Source of the DNA: Montifringilla adamsi
Taxonomy: Eukaryota; Chordata; Aves; Passeriformes; Passeridae
DNA: 64,000 bases
Reading direction: 5' to 3'
NCBI GenBank assembly: GCA_017590115.1
Contig: JAGGNK010006582.1
Coordinates: 101,482 to 165,481 of the forward strand
Below the pieces are notes generated by a model. It was not told the origin of the DNA, ran no database searches, and saw nothing but the letters and a program-made list of their open reading frames with translations. The translations under genes were made by a program, and so were the position numbers. Position 1 is the stretch's first letter. Each line of letters starts with the position of its first letter. Below are positions 36,595 to 47,113 of this stretch, piece by piece.

Positions 36595-39500
36595 GCCTGG
36601 GGGATGTGGGTCAACCCCCAAGATGACTCTCTGACCACTGCGAGCGACTCCCTTGGGGTGGAAAACAGGAGGACACCTGTGCAGTCCTCTCTGCCTTCCT
36701 CCCTCTCAGCAGCTGCTTCTTCAATTTCACACTTGCATGAGCCCTGGATCCTGTTAAAGAAGGAGGTGTGAGAACTGCTTTCGGCAGAAGTCCCTTCCCG
36801 AAACTGCTGTGGGTACCCACAGCACGCCATGTGTCCCTGAGAAAGGGAGGCCACCCAAAGAGAGGGTGGCTGTGCCCTTCAGGAGGACAGCAACAGCCAG
36901 TGAGTGCCACACAGGAAAATCTTGAGCCATCCTGTTGACTTCCTGGGCTCTGTGCTGACATTTGACAGATCATTCCCTGCAGCCTGGGGTAGTGGCACCC
37001 TCTGCTCCTGCACACCCAGCCCATGCCGTGACACACCACAGTTCCTGTTCCCTGCAGGGGCTCATGCCTGAGCTACCACTGCCCTCAAAAAGGGCCTCCT
37101 GATCCTCCTCTGCAAACCCCTCTGCTTTCACCTCTGATAACTATGAGCAGCCTTTTCCATGAGGAACTTGATCCACCTTCCTGTTATTTATTTCAATTTA
37201 GTCACGGAGGACAACTATTGCCAGTAAATATTGCTAAAATGTCTCTTCCTCATATGAGGAGCACAAAGGAGGATGAGCTGCCATACTCTGAGGTCATTGT
37301 ACACTGTCTCTCCCCACTTCTCTTTTCTCCTATTTAAGCAGCAATTGCAATGCCTGTCTCTCTGAAGCTGCTTAAAAACAGTTTTCTAGTGGCAAGTCCT
37401 GGTTCCTGGGCAGAGCCCACCACACAGTTGTATTTGTGATGCTGAAGTTGCCTCCAGGTCTGGCATGTGATTAATCTGCTGATGGAATCTCAGCCCTCAC
37501 AATCTTGTGCTCCCTGAGAGGCAGTGCTTGCATTTAGCTCACCTTTGATATTTGGGAATGTGTTAATTTTCAGTAGCTCGCAGAGAAATTCCTCTGCAAA
37601 CATCTTGTGAGAATAATAGGCTTTTTGGAAATTGCCCTGTGTTCCTCATGCATCTCCCTTTGCCTCCAAGGATTATCATCAGAGCTGCCTGTGTATTCAG
37701 ATTCTGAGATTTCCTTTCCTTTAGGAACACAACATGCAAATTCTCCCTTACTGTACCTGCAGCATAGATTAGGCTGTTGTGTCCTGACTTTGGATAGAAG
37801 TTGTTAGCTAAATAAAATACCTGCCAAGGGAGAATCAGGCACATGGTGCTGTCTTGGCTTAATATTCCATCTATTAGGGAGGCCTGATTCTGTCTTCTGC
37901 TGGGCTGAATCCAGGGACTTCCACCAGGACTTCTATATCACAGAACAACTAACATTTGTCCATTTTCTGTTTTCCCCATTGAACACATTTGCACAATCTT
38001 TGAAAACAATGCCATTGGCTTATGAATTACCACATCTTGGTGGTAATTGACATCAGTCAGCAGCACTCCATCTTCTGTATGCTTCATATGAGGAGGTGGC
38101 CCCATTTTCCAGCTTCACCTTTCCCATGGACCCTTGCCTTGAAAGCTGCGTGGGCAAATTAATTGCATTTAATAAGAGCCACCCTCATTTTGAAGCTGCC
38201 CTTGGTTTAAGGCCACAGGGGAAGTAATTAAATTTAATAGCAGTCAAGTCTTGGAAACTAAGATCTTTCAGTAAGACTTTGGTGATATGAGGGGGAAAAT
38301 GTACATAGTGCTTCAGGACCTGCAATAATCCCAAATATTTTTTTTCAAGCTGGCAACCAAACAAAAAATTGATTCACAGTGTAGTTCTAAGACAAATATA
38401 CCAGGAGTGTGAATTTTATCAAGACATACATAGTTGGGGTTTCAAGATAAAAAAAAAAAAAAAAGCTTTTGTATAGATATTTGCAGTATTGAGGTTAAGA
38501 GAGAGAGAGAGAGAAGCTGCTGTTTAAAATAAGATTCCCAACCATGGCATGTGTCTGACAGATAAAATGCCAAGGAAAATAAATGTTTTTACAATGCTGA
38601 ACAGAACCAAAAAATGCAATTTTGACTAAACACAGAACATGATATTAATATACATTCACATATATTTTGTATGCCGTGCAGCAACTGCCAATTCCAGCTA
38701 TCAAAAGCAAAGGGAAGCCCAAATGTTCTGGTATCCAAAGCTCTCAGGTGTATCCCAGAGTGTCAAAGGCTCTGACTTGCTGCAGTTTCCATGTGTTTGT
38801 GGGGGTGGACTCTGCAGAGCTAGCCTTGATAAAAGCCACACTATTTTTAAGCTGCCACTGTTGTGAGGAGCAGTGGAGGTGACGAGCAGACCCTTATCCT
38901 TCTCACACTGTAGCACTGGGAAAAGAAAGGTGCTTGCTGCCTTTTCATGCCTGTGAAAGATTTCCCCATGTTTATTGGACAGATTTTGGAGGCAGACTCA
39001 GTACAGCAGACACTTTTTTTGTGGAGATCTGCATTCCCTTTCCACAGTGGGACCTGGGAAGCAAAAGGCTCGCTGCATCCACAGGGCCTAAAGTGGGAGA
39101 TCAGCCACCCCACTGCCTGATTTGCAAGTATAAATCAGATTTGTTCAGACATGCAAACCAAGAATAATGCATGAGCAAAGTCTCAAAAACACCTAGAGCT
39201 CAGCACAGCATGGGGTAAGATGGCAGCCCAAGGCTCAGCCTGCTCAGCTCTGCTTCCAGGCACTAGTTTGTCTCAGGTGATGACCATGACTCCTGTCAAT
39301 GCAGGTACGACTGGAGAGGAAAATGCTCCCTCTCTCTCGAAAGCTTCTTGATGTATAGGCACACCAGTTCCTTCTCATCATAAGGAGCCTTGCAGTTGTT
39401 GAAGCACCCAATCTCCAGACAGTACATTGAGGGTATGCATTCCTTGTGAGTTCCTCAATCTCTATGAAGCTGGAAAAAGGGGTTTATCTCTTTTTTTTCC

Positions 39501-39878
39501 CCTTTCTTTCAGCTGCTGTATTTTCTCCTGAGTGCCCTGGCTCTGGTTGCCTGTGTTTTGGCAGTGGCTTTTGCTGCACACCACTACTTGCAGCTGACCA
39601 AGTTCACCTGTGACAACATCCAGGATTCCTGCCAGTGCAAACTGGACACTGCAGACCCCCTCGGCCGCACCTTCGTGTATCAGGATGTGGCCAACTGTGG
39701 CAGCCTGACCAGAATGCTCAGCCTGTACCTCCTTCTGCAGATGGCTCTCAACCTGGTGGCAGCCCTGGTGTGCCTGCTGATGTGCTTCATGGTGTGGAAG
39801 CACCGGTACCAGGTCTTCTATGTGGGTGTTCGCTTCCAGCCTCTCATGGCTGCTGAAGGCCATGGGCAGCAAGTGTAG
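24068..39878 (+). CDS. SSPN: Sarcospan, three coding exons (join 24068-24385, 34686-34772, 39513-39878)
   Basis: Sarcospan is a tetraspan membrane protein of the sarcolemma. It associates with the sarcoglycans and stabilises the dystrophin-glycoprotein complex. The joined exons give 256 residues plus a stop, against about 243 in human (from memory). The order is a lysine-rich cytoplasmic tail (1-59), a TCCGCRFPLL motif at 59-68, TM1 at about 65-88, a short loop with the RDTPYWAGI signature, TM2 at about 105-122, TM3 at about 136-158, a large extracellular loop with cysteines 168, 175, 177 and 197 (CQC motif at 175-177), TM4 at about 204-230, and a short tail with the KHRYQVFYVGVR signature at 231-242. 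Intron 1 is 10,300 bp and intron 2 is 4,740 bp, both phase 0. These motifs are nearly identical to mammalian SSPN as I know it, so identity is very secure. UTR limits are inferred only. Confidence 0.97.
24815..24862 (-). repeat. Possible MIR SINE relic in intron 1
   Basis: CCAGAGCTGGGATTTAACCC followed by CTCCTGACTGCA resembles the reverse complement of the MIR core ('gagctgggatttgaacccagg..tgactcc'). The match is short. Confidence 0.35.
27262..27310. repeat. Short inverted repeat, probable transposon relic
   Basis: CCTGGTGT (27270-27277) and ACACCAGG (27293-27300) are perfect inverted arms around a 15-base loop, followed by GCTGGATTTGACCCC. The wording resembles an old amniote interspersed repeat ('tggtgtaactcc ... 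ttacaccagg ... gatttggccc') that I remember but cannot name with certainty. Confidence 0.45.
28190..28352 (+). repeat. MIR-type SINE in SSPN intron 1
   Basis: The order fits MIR: TTTGGGCAAGTTACTTAACC, then ATTTCCCCTGCAAAGTGGGG, TTAATAGTGG, and a tail GCTTTGAGATCCTGGGATGA with AGTGCTGTAGAG and GATATTAATAGTATC. This is the best-preserved MIR core of the window and the same tail variant as the copy at 15.7 kb. Confidence 0.85.
30112..30135 (+). repeat. (ATT)8 microsatellite
   Basis: Eight uninterrupted ATT units in SSPN intron 1. Confidence 0.97.
34686..34772 (+). CDS. SSPN: SSPN coding exon 2
   Basis: This 87-base exon (29 codons) keeps phase 0 at both ends. The acceptor is a pyrimidine-rich tract ending in TTGCAG at 34685; the donor is AAG|GTACCT at 34773. 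It encodes most of TM2 (ICVVALVGFVMLCISY) and the following loop PDEKTCAQFTVK, matching the family pattern SYQ-DE-TC-QF-K. Skipping it would keep the frame but remove TM2. A 32-T run lies only 36 bases downstream of the donor and may affect splicing or sequencing. Confidence 0.96.
34809..34840 (+). repeat. T32 homopolymer near the SSPN exon 2 donor
   Basis: Thirty-two consecutive T begin 36 bases after the exon 2 donor and follow further short T runs from 34784 on. No transposon body is visible next to it, so it does not look like a SINE or LINE tail. Confidence 0.95.
36552..36591 (+). repeat. (CA)20 microsatellite
   Basis: Twenty uninterrupted CA units in SSPN intron 2; likely length-polymorphic. 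Confidence 0.98.
38449..38514 (+). repeat. A16 run and (GA)8 microsatellite
   Basis: A16 at 38449-38464 is followed 34 bases later by (GA)8 at 38499-38514, in SSPN intron 2. Confidence 0.9.
39513..39878 (+). CDS. SSPN: SSPN coding exon 3 (terminal coding exon)
   Basis: The exon follows a strong polypyrimidine tract (about 39489-39510) and AG at 39511-39512, and reads 121 codons to TAG at 39876-39878. It encodes TM3 (LLYFLLSALALVACVLAVAF), the large extracellular loop with the CQC motif and RTFVYQDV segment, TM4 and the C-terminal KHRYQVFYVGVR tail. The family cysteines in the loop are present. The C-terminal residues (EGHGQQV) resemble the human end (EGPQQKI, from memory). A long antisense open frame over this exon is a shadow of its low stop content. 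Confidence 0.97.
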   Translation: MLYFLLSALALVACVLAVAFAAHHYLQLTKFTCDNIQDSCQCKLDTADPLGRTFVYQDVANCGSLTRMLSLYLLLQMALNLVAALVCLLMCFMVWKHRYQVFYVGVRFQPLMAAEGHGQQV

Positions 39879-40540
39879 GGTCTGGGCTGGGCTGGCAGGG
39901 GCTTGTGGCCAGGGATGAGAACTGCCACCGCAGACACCGTGGAGGGGTGGATGCTTGGAAGATGTTTGAAGAGGAAAAACGCTCACTCAGCTTTAATGAA
40001 TTTATTTTTTAATCATTTTGGGAGCATTTCATACAGCTGCTCTTGAGCAAAGGCCTCTTGTGAGATTAGCTAGAGGTCTCAGAGTCCTAAAGATGCAGTT
40101 GTACAAATGCTCCCCACAGAGGATCTTTAATAGCCATGGATAAAATATTTGGGAACTTATCTGCAGGGCTACAGCCATTACCAAATAGGGTCCATTTCAC
40201 TCTTGCCTTCAGAGAACCTATGCCAATTTCTGCCAGATAAGGATCTGATCCCAACTGCTTAATTATATCAGTGGGAACATGCTTCGGGAATATATCATAT
40301 CTTGGTGCTCTGGGTGTAATCCATGCTAACCTGATGGGAACTTAACCTTCAGGCAGGTGATGAGGGAGGTCAAGACCTCTTCCAATGCAGGTTGAGACCA
40401 ACACCAAAGTAAATATATTGATGGCTGCAGTATAAAATATACATATAACTTTTCAGAGTGAATAGTGATATAGGCTACCTAACCCAATTACTAATAAACA
40501 ACAAACATGAGTGAGTTCACTGAAAGTTCTTTGGTGGGCC
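39879..40540 (+). other. SSPN: Presumed SSPN 3' UTR
   Basis: This follows the stop codon up to just past the first canonical poly(A) signal. The sequence is AT-rich and has no long open frame in the sense direction. Mammalian SSPN has a much longer 3' UTR, so the true end could lie further downstream. Confidence 0.45.
40493..40498 (+). terminator. SSPN: Candidate SSPN polyadenylation signal (AATAAA)
   Basis: This is the first canonical AATAAA I found after the stop codon, 615 bases downstream of it. A GT-rich stretch (GTTCTTTGGTGGG, about 40526-40538) follows at a suitable distance for a downstream element. Use of the site is inferred. Confidence 0.4.
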
Positions 40541-43185
40541 CTGCTTGAGATGCCAGGCAGATTTCTGATGTTTGGGAGAAAAGATCAGTTTAAGGAACCT
40601 TAAGTTGCACTCCTAAAGTAGAGGGACCCTAAATCAGTAGTCATGTTGAAAACTATGTCCATATTGCTCTAATTGCAGGCTAACAAATGCGGATTTTAGC
40701 CAGTTCCACCAATTATACTTCAAGCACAAAAGGCAAAATGCATTTTTGGTGTAACTCCTCTGAAGACAATCAGCCTTACACACCAGCAGTGGAGTTAGGC
40801 CAACAGCCCTGAAAGATACATCCCTGCAACAATGAATGTTTTTAAAATGGGGTGGAGGGAGGGAAGCAAGAAGAGACTGCCAGTCTCCCAAAGACATCTC
40901 TGATAATGATGAAGGCAACAGAATAATGATTTCTTAATGAAGATGGAAAAACAAAGCGTATTTAAGCAGTGCATTTTCACCCTGAAAGTGCAGCTCTAGA
41001 AGTGCTTTACATCTCATTAGCCTTATACCAAGACAAATATGTTGGCTTGTCCCTTGAACTGCCATTTCCACTTGCACAGCTGGGACAGCTAAATTTAGGA
41101 GCAATTCCTAATTGGCAGCATTTGGCACTGCCTCCTGATCCATATCTGTGCAAGGGCAAACCAGCTGATGCTCACACCCTGCCATGATGAGGGATTTCCT
41201 GATCCCAGCCAGAATAAGGATGTCTCTGAGGTGAAGCAATCATATGCCAGAAAAATTGTGCCATAATCACTAGCTAGGAGGAAGCAAATGAAATTTATAT
41301 AAGGCTTCAAAGAAAAAAAACAGCCAACTTTCTCCAGCAAAAAAAGTCGTCAAAACCCCAGACTGGCACAAACCTAGTTGTCTAAAGAGTTCTAATCCTA
41401 CCAAAAAAACTGTCTTCCATATGGTGATCACACATCACCCAGAGGCTAGACCATCAAGCCTCCAGGGTCAGAAAATCACAGTGTAGTGAAGTCTCCTGTG
41501 GCCCGTCTAGAACACTGCTGGGTGTAGGGGCTGTAGTTTTAGTCATGAAAAGTGCCTCTGGAGGAGATATAGCATCACCAAGGTGCTCTGTGCCAAGCCA
41601 CAAAGCGAGGAGCTGAAGGACATGAGAGGTTTTGAGATCTGCTTCCAAATGACCTTTTTTATTGCACCTAAAAGTAACAACCACTCATAAGCCTGGCTGC
41701 AGGGCACATTTGCAAGGGTGCCCGTGTCACCACCCATCCAAAGACCTCAGTCTGCCTGCCAGGCACTGCTGGGTCAAGTTGAGACAGGAGAGGACTGGGA
41801 TGGCGAGCGGTTGGTGTCAGACTCATCCTTGGGGCCATCCATGTGGATCTGGCAGGAACCAGCCCATCTCCCATGGCTCTGGCGGAATATGCTGCCAGCA
41901 GAGCTCACAGAGCTGTGGCAGGGCCATCCTGCCTGGAGATGGGTACACAGGGGTGCCTCTCCCCTTGTGGTGTGCTCAGGTTTGTCCCCCATCCCAACAC
42001 GCCTCCAGCCGTGCTCTCTGTGAGAGCTCAGGGCAGAGGATATACCTTCTTCCTGCCTGCACGGCCCTTGGTGCACCTGCCCCTCCCTCCAGCCAAAAAT
42101 GTGGGATCCTCTCTCCACACAGAAGATAACAAGGAGCAGAAAAGGGATCCAAGGGAGTCTGAATGACAGCTGAGCTTTGGGGCCTCCCCCCACCCTCACC
42201 ACTGCATGATGGCAGGCACAACAAGAGGATGACTGTGTTGGCAGAGCAGGGCATGCTTCCCCCCCACCCATCCCAAACATCCCTTTGCTCAGGGGATAGC
42301 TTGGTGTGCAGCACTCCACCCTGGCCCAGCAGCATTTCCACCAGAGCTGCCTTTTGTCTCAATCCTCTGACCTCTGCCTCACCCACGTGTTCTCACTCGA
42401 AGTCTCCTATCACCTCACAGGTGCTGTGGGATGGGGCTGGGCTGGCAGTGCCTGGCCTCTGCCTGCTCACCCCTGGGCTGCGATTTGCTGGGACTGCTCT
42501 AGGGCACGGCAGACACAGTGGGGATGATCACAGAGCTGCTGGAAATGTCTTCGGCGTGTGGGCAGGGAGGAGAAAGGAGGTCTGGATAACAGAGCCTGCT
42601 CCACTTAACAAGCTGTGCACCTCCATATCAGCTCACCCTCCACTTCCAGACACGAATTCGGTTTGCTAATCAGCACAATTCAGCTTAACCCTTTGTTCTG
42701 GAAGAAAGCAATATTCATCATGTATTCTGCTGGTCGTTTATACGCCTAATGAATAAATATGGGGCATTTCGATCTAGCAAGGATGAACTTCTTTATATCC
42801 TTTTCATGTATCTCAAGAGCATAAAATCAAAACAGGAGAGGTGGAGAAACAGAGACAGAAGGTTTAGGAACTGGGAAACCAGGTATGGTTTTACAATGTG
42901 TATTTTGCTTGGATTAAGAATTTTGGAAGGTACTAATTAAAAGATTTTCACCTACCACAGCATATCCAGACACCTCCCAGCCTTTTCCCAGTGTCAGATC
43001 CATGTGGACTGTACCAGGAGAAAGGCTGGGACTAAAAGTCTTGGAAAGGACAGAGGTGTTGAAGAAGAAAACAATTTTTTATAAGCCTGGGAAATTTATC
43101 TTGTAGGTGAATTCCACAGAAAGGGGTAGGATTAAACCTGTGCGGACACACAGAATTTGTGAAGAGCTCTATGTAATTTACTCTC
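40541..43185. other. Intergenic sequence downstream of SSPN, no recognisable gene
   Basis: I find no exon, RNA gene or transposon. The GC-richer part at 41660-42670 shows overlapping open frames on both strands with no family resemblance. It could include additional SSPN 3' UTR if a distal poly(A) site is used. Confidence 0.5.
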
Positions 43186-43189
43186 ACAA

Positions 43190-43345
43190 ACCCAGGTGTG
43201 ATTCTCATTTGCACCCTAGCCACTTTACACTGTTTTCCCAGTGTAAAGGGGTTGTAAAGATGGCATCAATCATCTTTACACCTACTTCGTGGCCATTTTA
43301 CACAGCTAAAAGGGCCCTTTGTGTAAATGAGAACTCAGGCCCTAG
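43190..43345. repeat. Multi-hairpin palindromic element (MITE- or foldback-like relic)
   Basis: Three hairpins follow one another. The first is CTTTACACTG (43223-43232) with CAGTGTAAAG (43239-43248), perfect arms and a 6-base loop. The second is TGTAAAGATG (43253-43262) with CATCTTTACA (43271-43280), perfect arms and an 8-base loop. The third is an imperfect pair, CATTTTACACAG against CTTTGTGTAAATG (about 43293-43328). The outer ends also pair: GATTCTCATTTGCAC at the left and GTGTAAATGAGAACTC at the right. The shape fits a palindromic non-autonomous DNA element. I recall similar interspersed sequence in reptiles and birds but cannot name it. Confidence 0.75.
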
Positions 43346-46062
43346 AGAATTTAATACAGAGGAGATCCTTTCTATAGACTGTGCTAAACCCTCTAATAGG
43401 GTCTATTACTGGGATATAACTCTCCGCTGGATTTTATAGCTTGGCTCAGAGATCATCAGTCTCGATTAAATTCAGTTCTGCAGAACTTTTCCAAAGGCCA
43501 TAACCCTCTGGTGTCATGCCTGCTCCTCCAGCCTGAACACACACAGAGTGATGGTGTTGCATGGATAACTGTTTGGGATTTTAAAAGGAGAAGCAGCAGC
43601 AGCCACCACTTTCCTCTGAGGCATTTTGATGTCGTGCTATGCAAATGCTGAAGCAACAAGCAATGGCAGCGAAATGGGAACTGAGACACGGTGCCTCCCG
43701 GGAAGCCAAAATGTCACATTCTCAGCCCTGCCAGAGCTTGTGCCCTCTCCCTCCCCTGTTGCCACTGCAGGGCCAGGGGCTGGTGGGTGAAGGGGAAGCA
43801 CTGCCAGGCCCTGTCACCAGTCTTCATATGATGGCCATCTGCACTTCGCTGGCCTGGCCACCTCTGCGTGGGCACTGCTGGGAGCTTTGCCTAAAAAACA
43901 ACTCCGCACAAGAACGCCAGGAGCTGCAATCAACTCGCGGGGCTAATTTTTGTCTATTTTTTTTTTTTTTCTGTTTTTCATGCTCTCAGCCAGTGCAATA
44001 TTTGCTCTGGGGCCCTTTCGAAAGAGAAAGCATGCTGCTAGCACGTGAGAGAAGCTGCAGCTCAGGTCCTCTATATTTAGAAAGCCAGGATGTCATACCT
44101 CGCCTTGAAATTTTCATAGTCCCCTGCACCCCACCCACCCACACACATACACATGCTTGCGTCTGGAAAATGTTTTTCCGTCTTAGCAAAGGTTGTTGGC
44201 TTAGGGGGATTCAAGGGAGGTGCAGAGGAACAACAGCAGCTCAGTCCTGGGCGCGACGCTCGGGGCCTCCTTAAGGCAGTGGGCATGGCAGGCACGGGGG
44301 ACCCACCGCTCCTGTGGCTGCAGTGCAGGACCTCTGCTCCTCCTGGGTCTGTAACACAAATCCCAAGGCACAGCCGAGCTGTTCTGAGGCATAGGGAAGC
44401 CCCGCCCTGTGTCATGTCAGGCACTGCTGGACTCTCAGCCAGCAACTTCTTGGCCAGGTCATTTTTGAGTGGCTATGCACAGACTGCAACACCTGTAGCA
44501 AAAACTCCAAGAAGGTGAATTTTGAGGGTAGCTCATGTCTGCAGCTCCTCCTCCCCAGGGGTTTTTACCTTCTGCTAAATGGCTGTCTCTAGCAGTATCT
44601 CTATAGCTATCTCTAAGTAGTATCGCTACTTAGTAGGATTTATCTTCTGCTAACTTGCCTCTGCAGCCAAATAACATAAAGAGTGATTGTGTCTACGAAG
44701 ACTGGGGTACATTTTACTTCTGGTTTTGGTACCTGGTCTTCATGCCTTTGTCTGAGCAAATGGTTGAAAACCTCATCTAAACTTCAAACTTTTTGTGGGG
44801 GAGCTGGTGATTTCTTTTTCCTTTATTTTTAAAGAAGATATGGGCAATACCTATTTAATTTGTTACCTCAATACTCCACAAAGCCATCTTTACATTGGAG
44901 TAAAAGATGCAGCAGGCCCCAAGGCTGGCTTACAGTGACTGGCTACAGAGAGAGAGAGCATGGAGCTGAGGCCACCCAAAGTCACCAGCGACTCCTCTCT
45001 TCAGCTGGGTGCACCCAGGTACCCCTGCCTGGCACAGACATCTGAGACTCAGACACTAAATATGAGCAGCAGCCTAATCTGAGAGGAGAGAATGCTCTGC
45101 AGAGGGTAATTTGAGTACTTGCCTCTCCTTCAGTCAGTTGGATTATAACTGGTGAATGCTGGGCTGACCTCAAGTTACAGCAGATATAGAGAGTGACACC
45201 GATTAAGGCAGCCCTTGGCTTTCCAAGCAGTGATTGTCCTGGAAATGAGATATTTGAGCTAAACAGGGTTTTAACCCCGTTTCACTCTCATAGCTGTGTA
45301 AGGAGAACTATTTTTAATTAGCCCAAAGCTAACTGAAGAGGGATTTCTCTTCACTTCAGTGTAGGATTTCTCTTTCACCAAAACTATGATTAGAGGAATC
45401 CTTTCCCTGATCTGTCCTCCATGAGGCTGCCTTGGAGCATCACTGCTGGAGCCACAGCTACATGCATGCAGAGGTATGTGGAAACCACCCTCATATCGTT
45501 TTGGGGACATTTTCTTCCAGTTCCACAGCTGCCAGAGCTGACATGGGGAGGGCAGGGGAAGCTGGTGTCCCAGATCCATAATGTGCCCAAGTCAACCAAG
45601 CCCTGCAGCGCTCCCCATTTATACTGACACTACTGGTCACCAGGGATTTGGTGGGGTAGTTTAGGGAACAATATCACTGAAAAGGGAAGAAAATAGATAT
45701 TTACGCTTTCCCTTCCACCTTGTGAATCCAGGCAGGAGAGCAGCATGCACATGAAGGGACCCAAGAGGAAATAAAAAATTCTCCCACCCGTTTTGCTGCC
45801 CAAACCTGCCAATGCACTGAGAAACAGTGAAAATGTGCAGAAAATAAACCCCCAGAAATCAGGCACTTTGGGCTTTCAAGATCCAAAGCGTTGTTAGATT
45901 AAGAACATGAAAATTAGTGTATTTTTATGTCTTGTCCAATTCTTCCAGACTGCCTCAGGGACCCAGGCAGCCAGGCTTCTTTGCTGTCACCAAAGGAAGG
46001 AAATTTTGTAACCTGACTGGGAGAGGGGAGGGATGGGAAAGGGCAGTTTATAGAATGTACTC

Positions 46063-46071
46063 ATCTATCTA

Positions 46072-46104
<33 letters not shown>
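46063..46104 (+). repeat. (ATCT)3 / (TA)15 microsatellite
   Basis: Three ATCT units run into an uninterrupted TA alternation to 46104. Confidence 0.95.
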
Positions 46105-46106
<2 letters not shown>

Positions 46107-47035
46107 TGGTAAGGCCATTTTTTGCATAGATTCAGCAACTTTTTTTCTCTTATGTACAAAAGGAAATTGTAGGATCTCAGCTGGCAAAATTCTGTGCTTC
46201 TGAATTAACAGGTGTTGCGTCTCCACTTTATTTCTAATAGAATTTTTCTCAGTCACCCCACCCAGGTTTCAGTGCTTCTCTTGCTTCTCCGTTTTCCAGT
46301 GAGGCAGGACTTTCCTGGCACATCCTCCCCTGACCCCACAAAAGGCACTGGGTCTGTGGGCTCCATGTGAGTCGCCCCTGCTTAGCCAAGGCAAGGGATG
46401 TACGATTTGTAAACTGGCTGCTGAGACTTCTCCTGGGTTCTCCAGCCACTGATTATGCTGTTGCTCACAGCAAATTATCAAAAAATGACAGAGATCCAGT
46501 GCTTGAAAATCCCACAGGATAATTGCCTGCTAATAGACAACAAGGGCATTTCATTAGCCCAAGTGGCAAGTGTGACTACTGCATGGTGGGAATAGCAGGC
46601 CCGGGTCTTAATGCCACCAAATTATACCTGAAATGGAAAATCTGGGACCTGCAGACAACAACCAGAGACCCCTCTGCGCTCAGGTGCTGCACTGAGTAAG
46701 AGAGGCTTGCAGGGCATGTAGGGTCCTGGGGTGTGAAGGCTCATCCTCATCCCTGAGAGAAGCTGACCCCATTTGAAAGGTTCACTCCAGCTGGGGCTCA
46801 CTGCCAGTCTTGCTCCACTCCTCAACCCCAGATAGCTTTGGGGCGACAAATCCTCAGCCCTGGAGGGAAGAAGCAGGTAGAGTAGAAGAGGAATAAAGAT
46901 TTGTTTGATTTGTCTTTGTCTGAGCATGGCACATCTTACTGTAAGGCTTTCCCCACTAACAGGAACATGTTGATTGGGGCTGGTATGGAGTCTGATGGTT
47001 TTTTCTTTCAGTGGCTGTATAAGGATTTGATTCAA

Positions 47036-47113
47036 GGCACTGAAATGGATAAAAAACTAACTCATATTTCCTGTGCCACTGAAATAGCTAAGAAACAAAT
47101 TCATATTTCCCAC
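47036..47113 (+). repeat. Imperfect 39-bp tandem duplication
   Basis: Copies at 47036-47074 and 47075-47113 share CACTGAAAT and TCATATTTCC in the same positions and about 30 of 39 bases overall. It is an older duplication than the one at 22.3 kb. Confidence 0.75.

Larger units (their letters stand above)
34773..39512 (+). other. SSPN: SSPN intron 2 (4.7 kb)
   Basis: The intron starts GTACCT and ends TTTCAG. It holds a 32-T run (34809-34840), A17 at 36089, a (CA)20 microsatellite at 36552-36591, A16 at 38449 and a (GA)8 run at 38499. I recognise no exon or transposon inside it. Confidence 0.9.

Noticed and set aside
39462..39986. 174-codon frame antisense to SSPN exon 3
   Set aside because: It is a mirror of the codon bias in the real exon and has no independent support.
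41662..42669. Long open frames on both strands downstream of SSPN (up to 181 codons)
   Set aside because: They occupy competing frames and strands, with Pro/Ser/Cys/His-rich random-looking composition.
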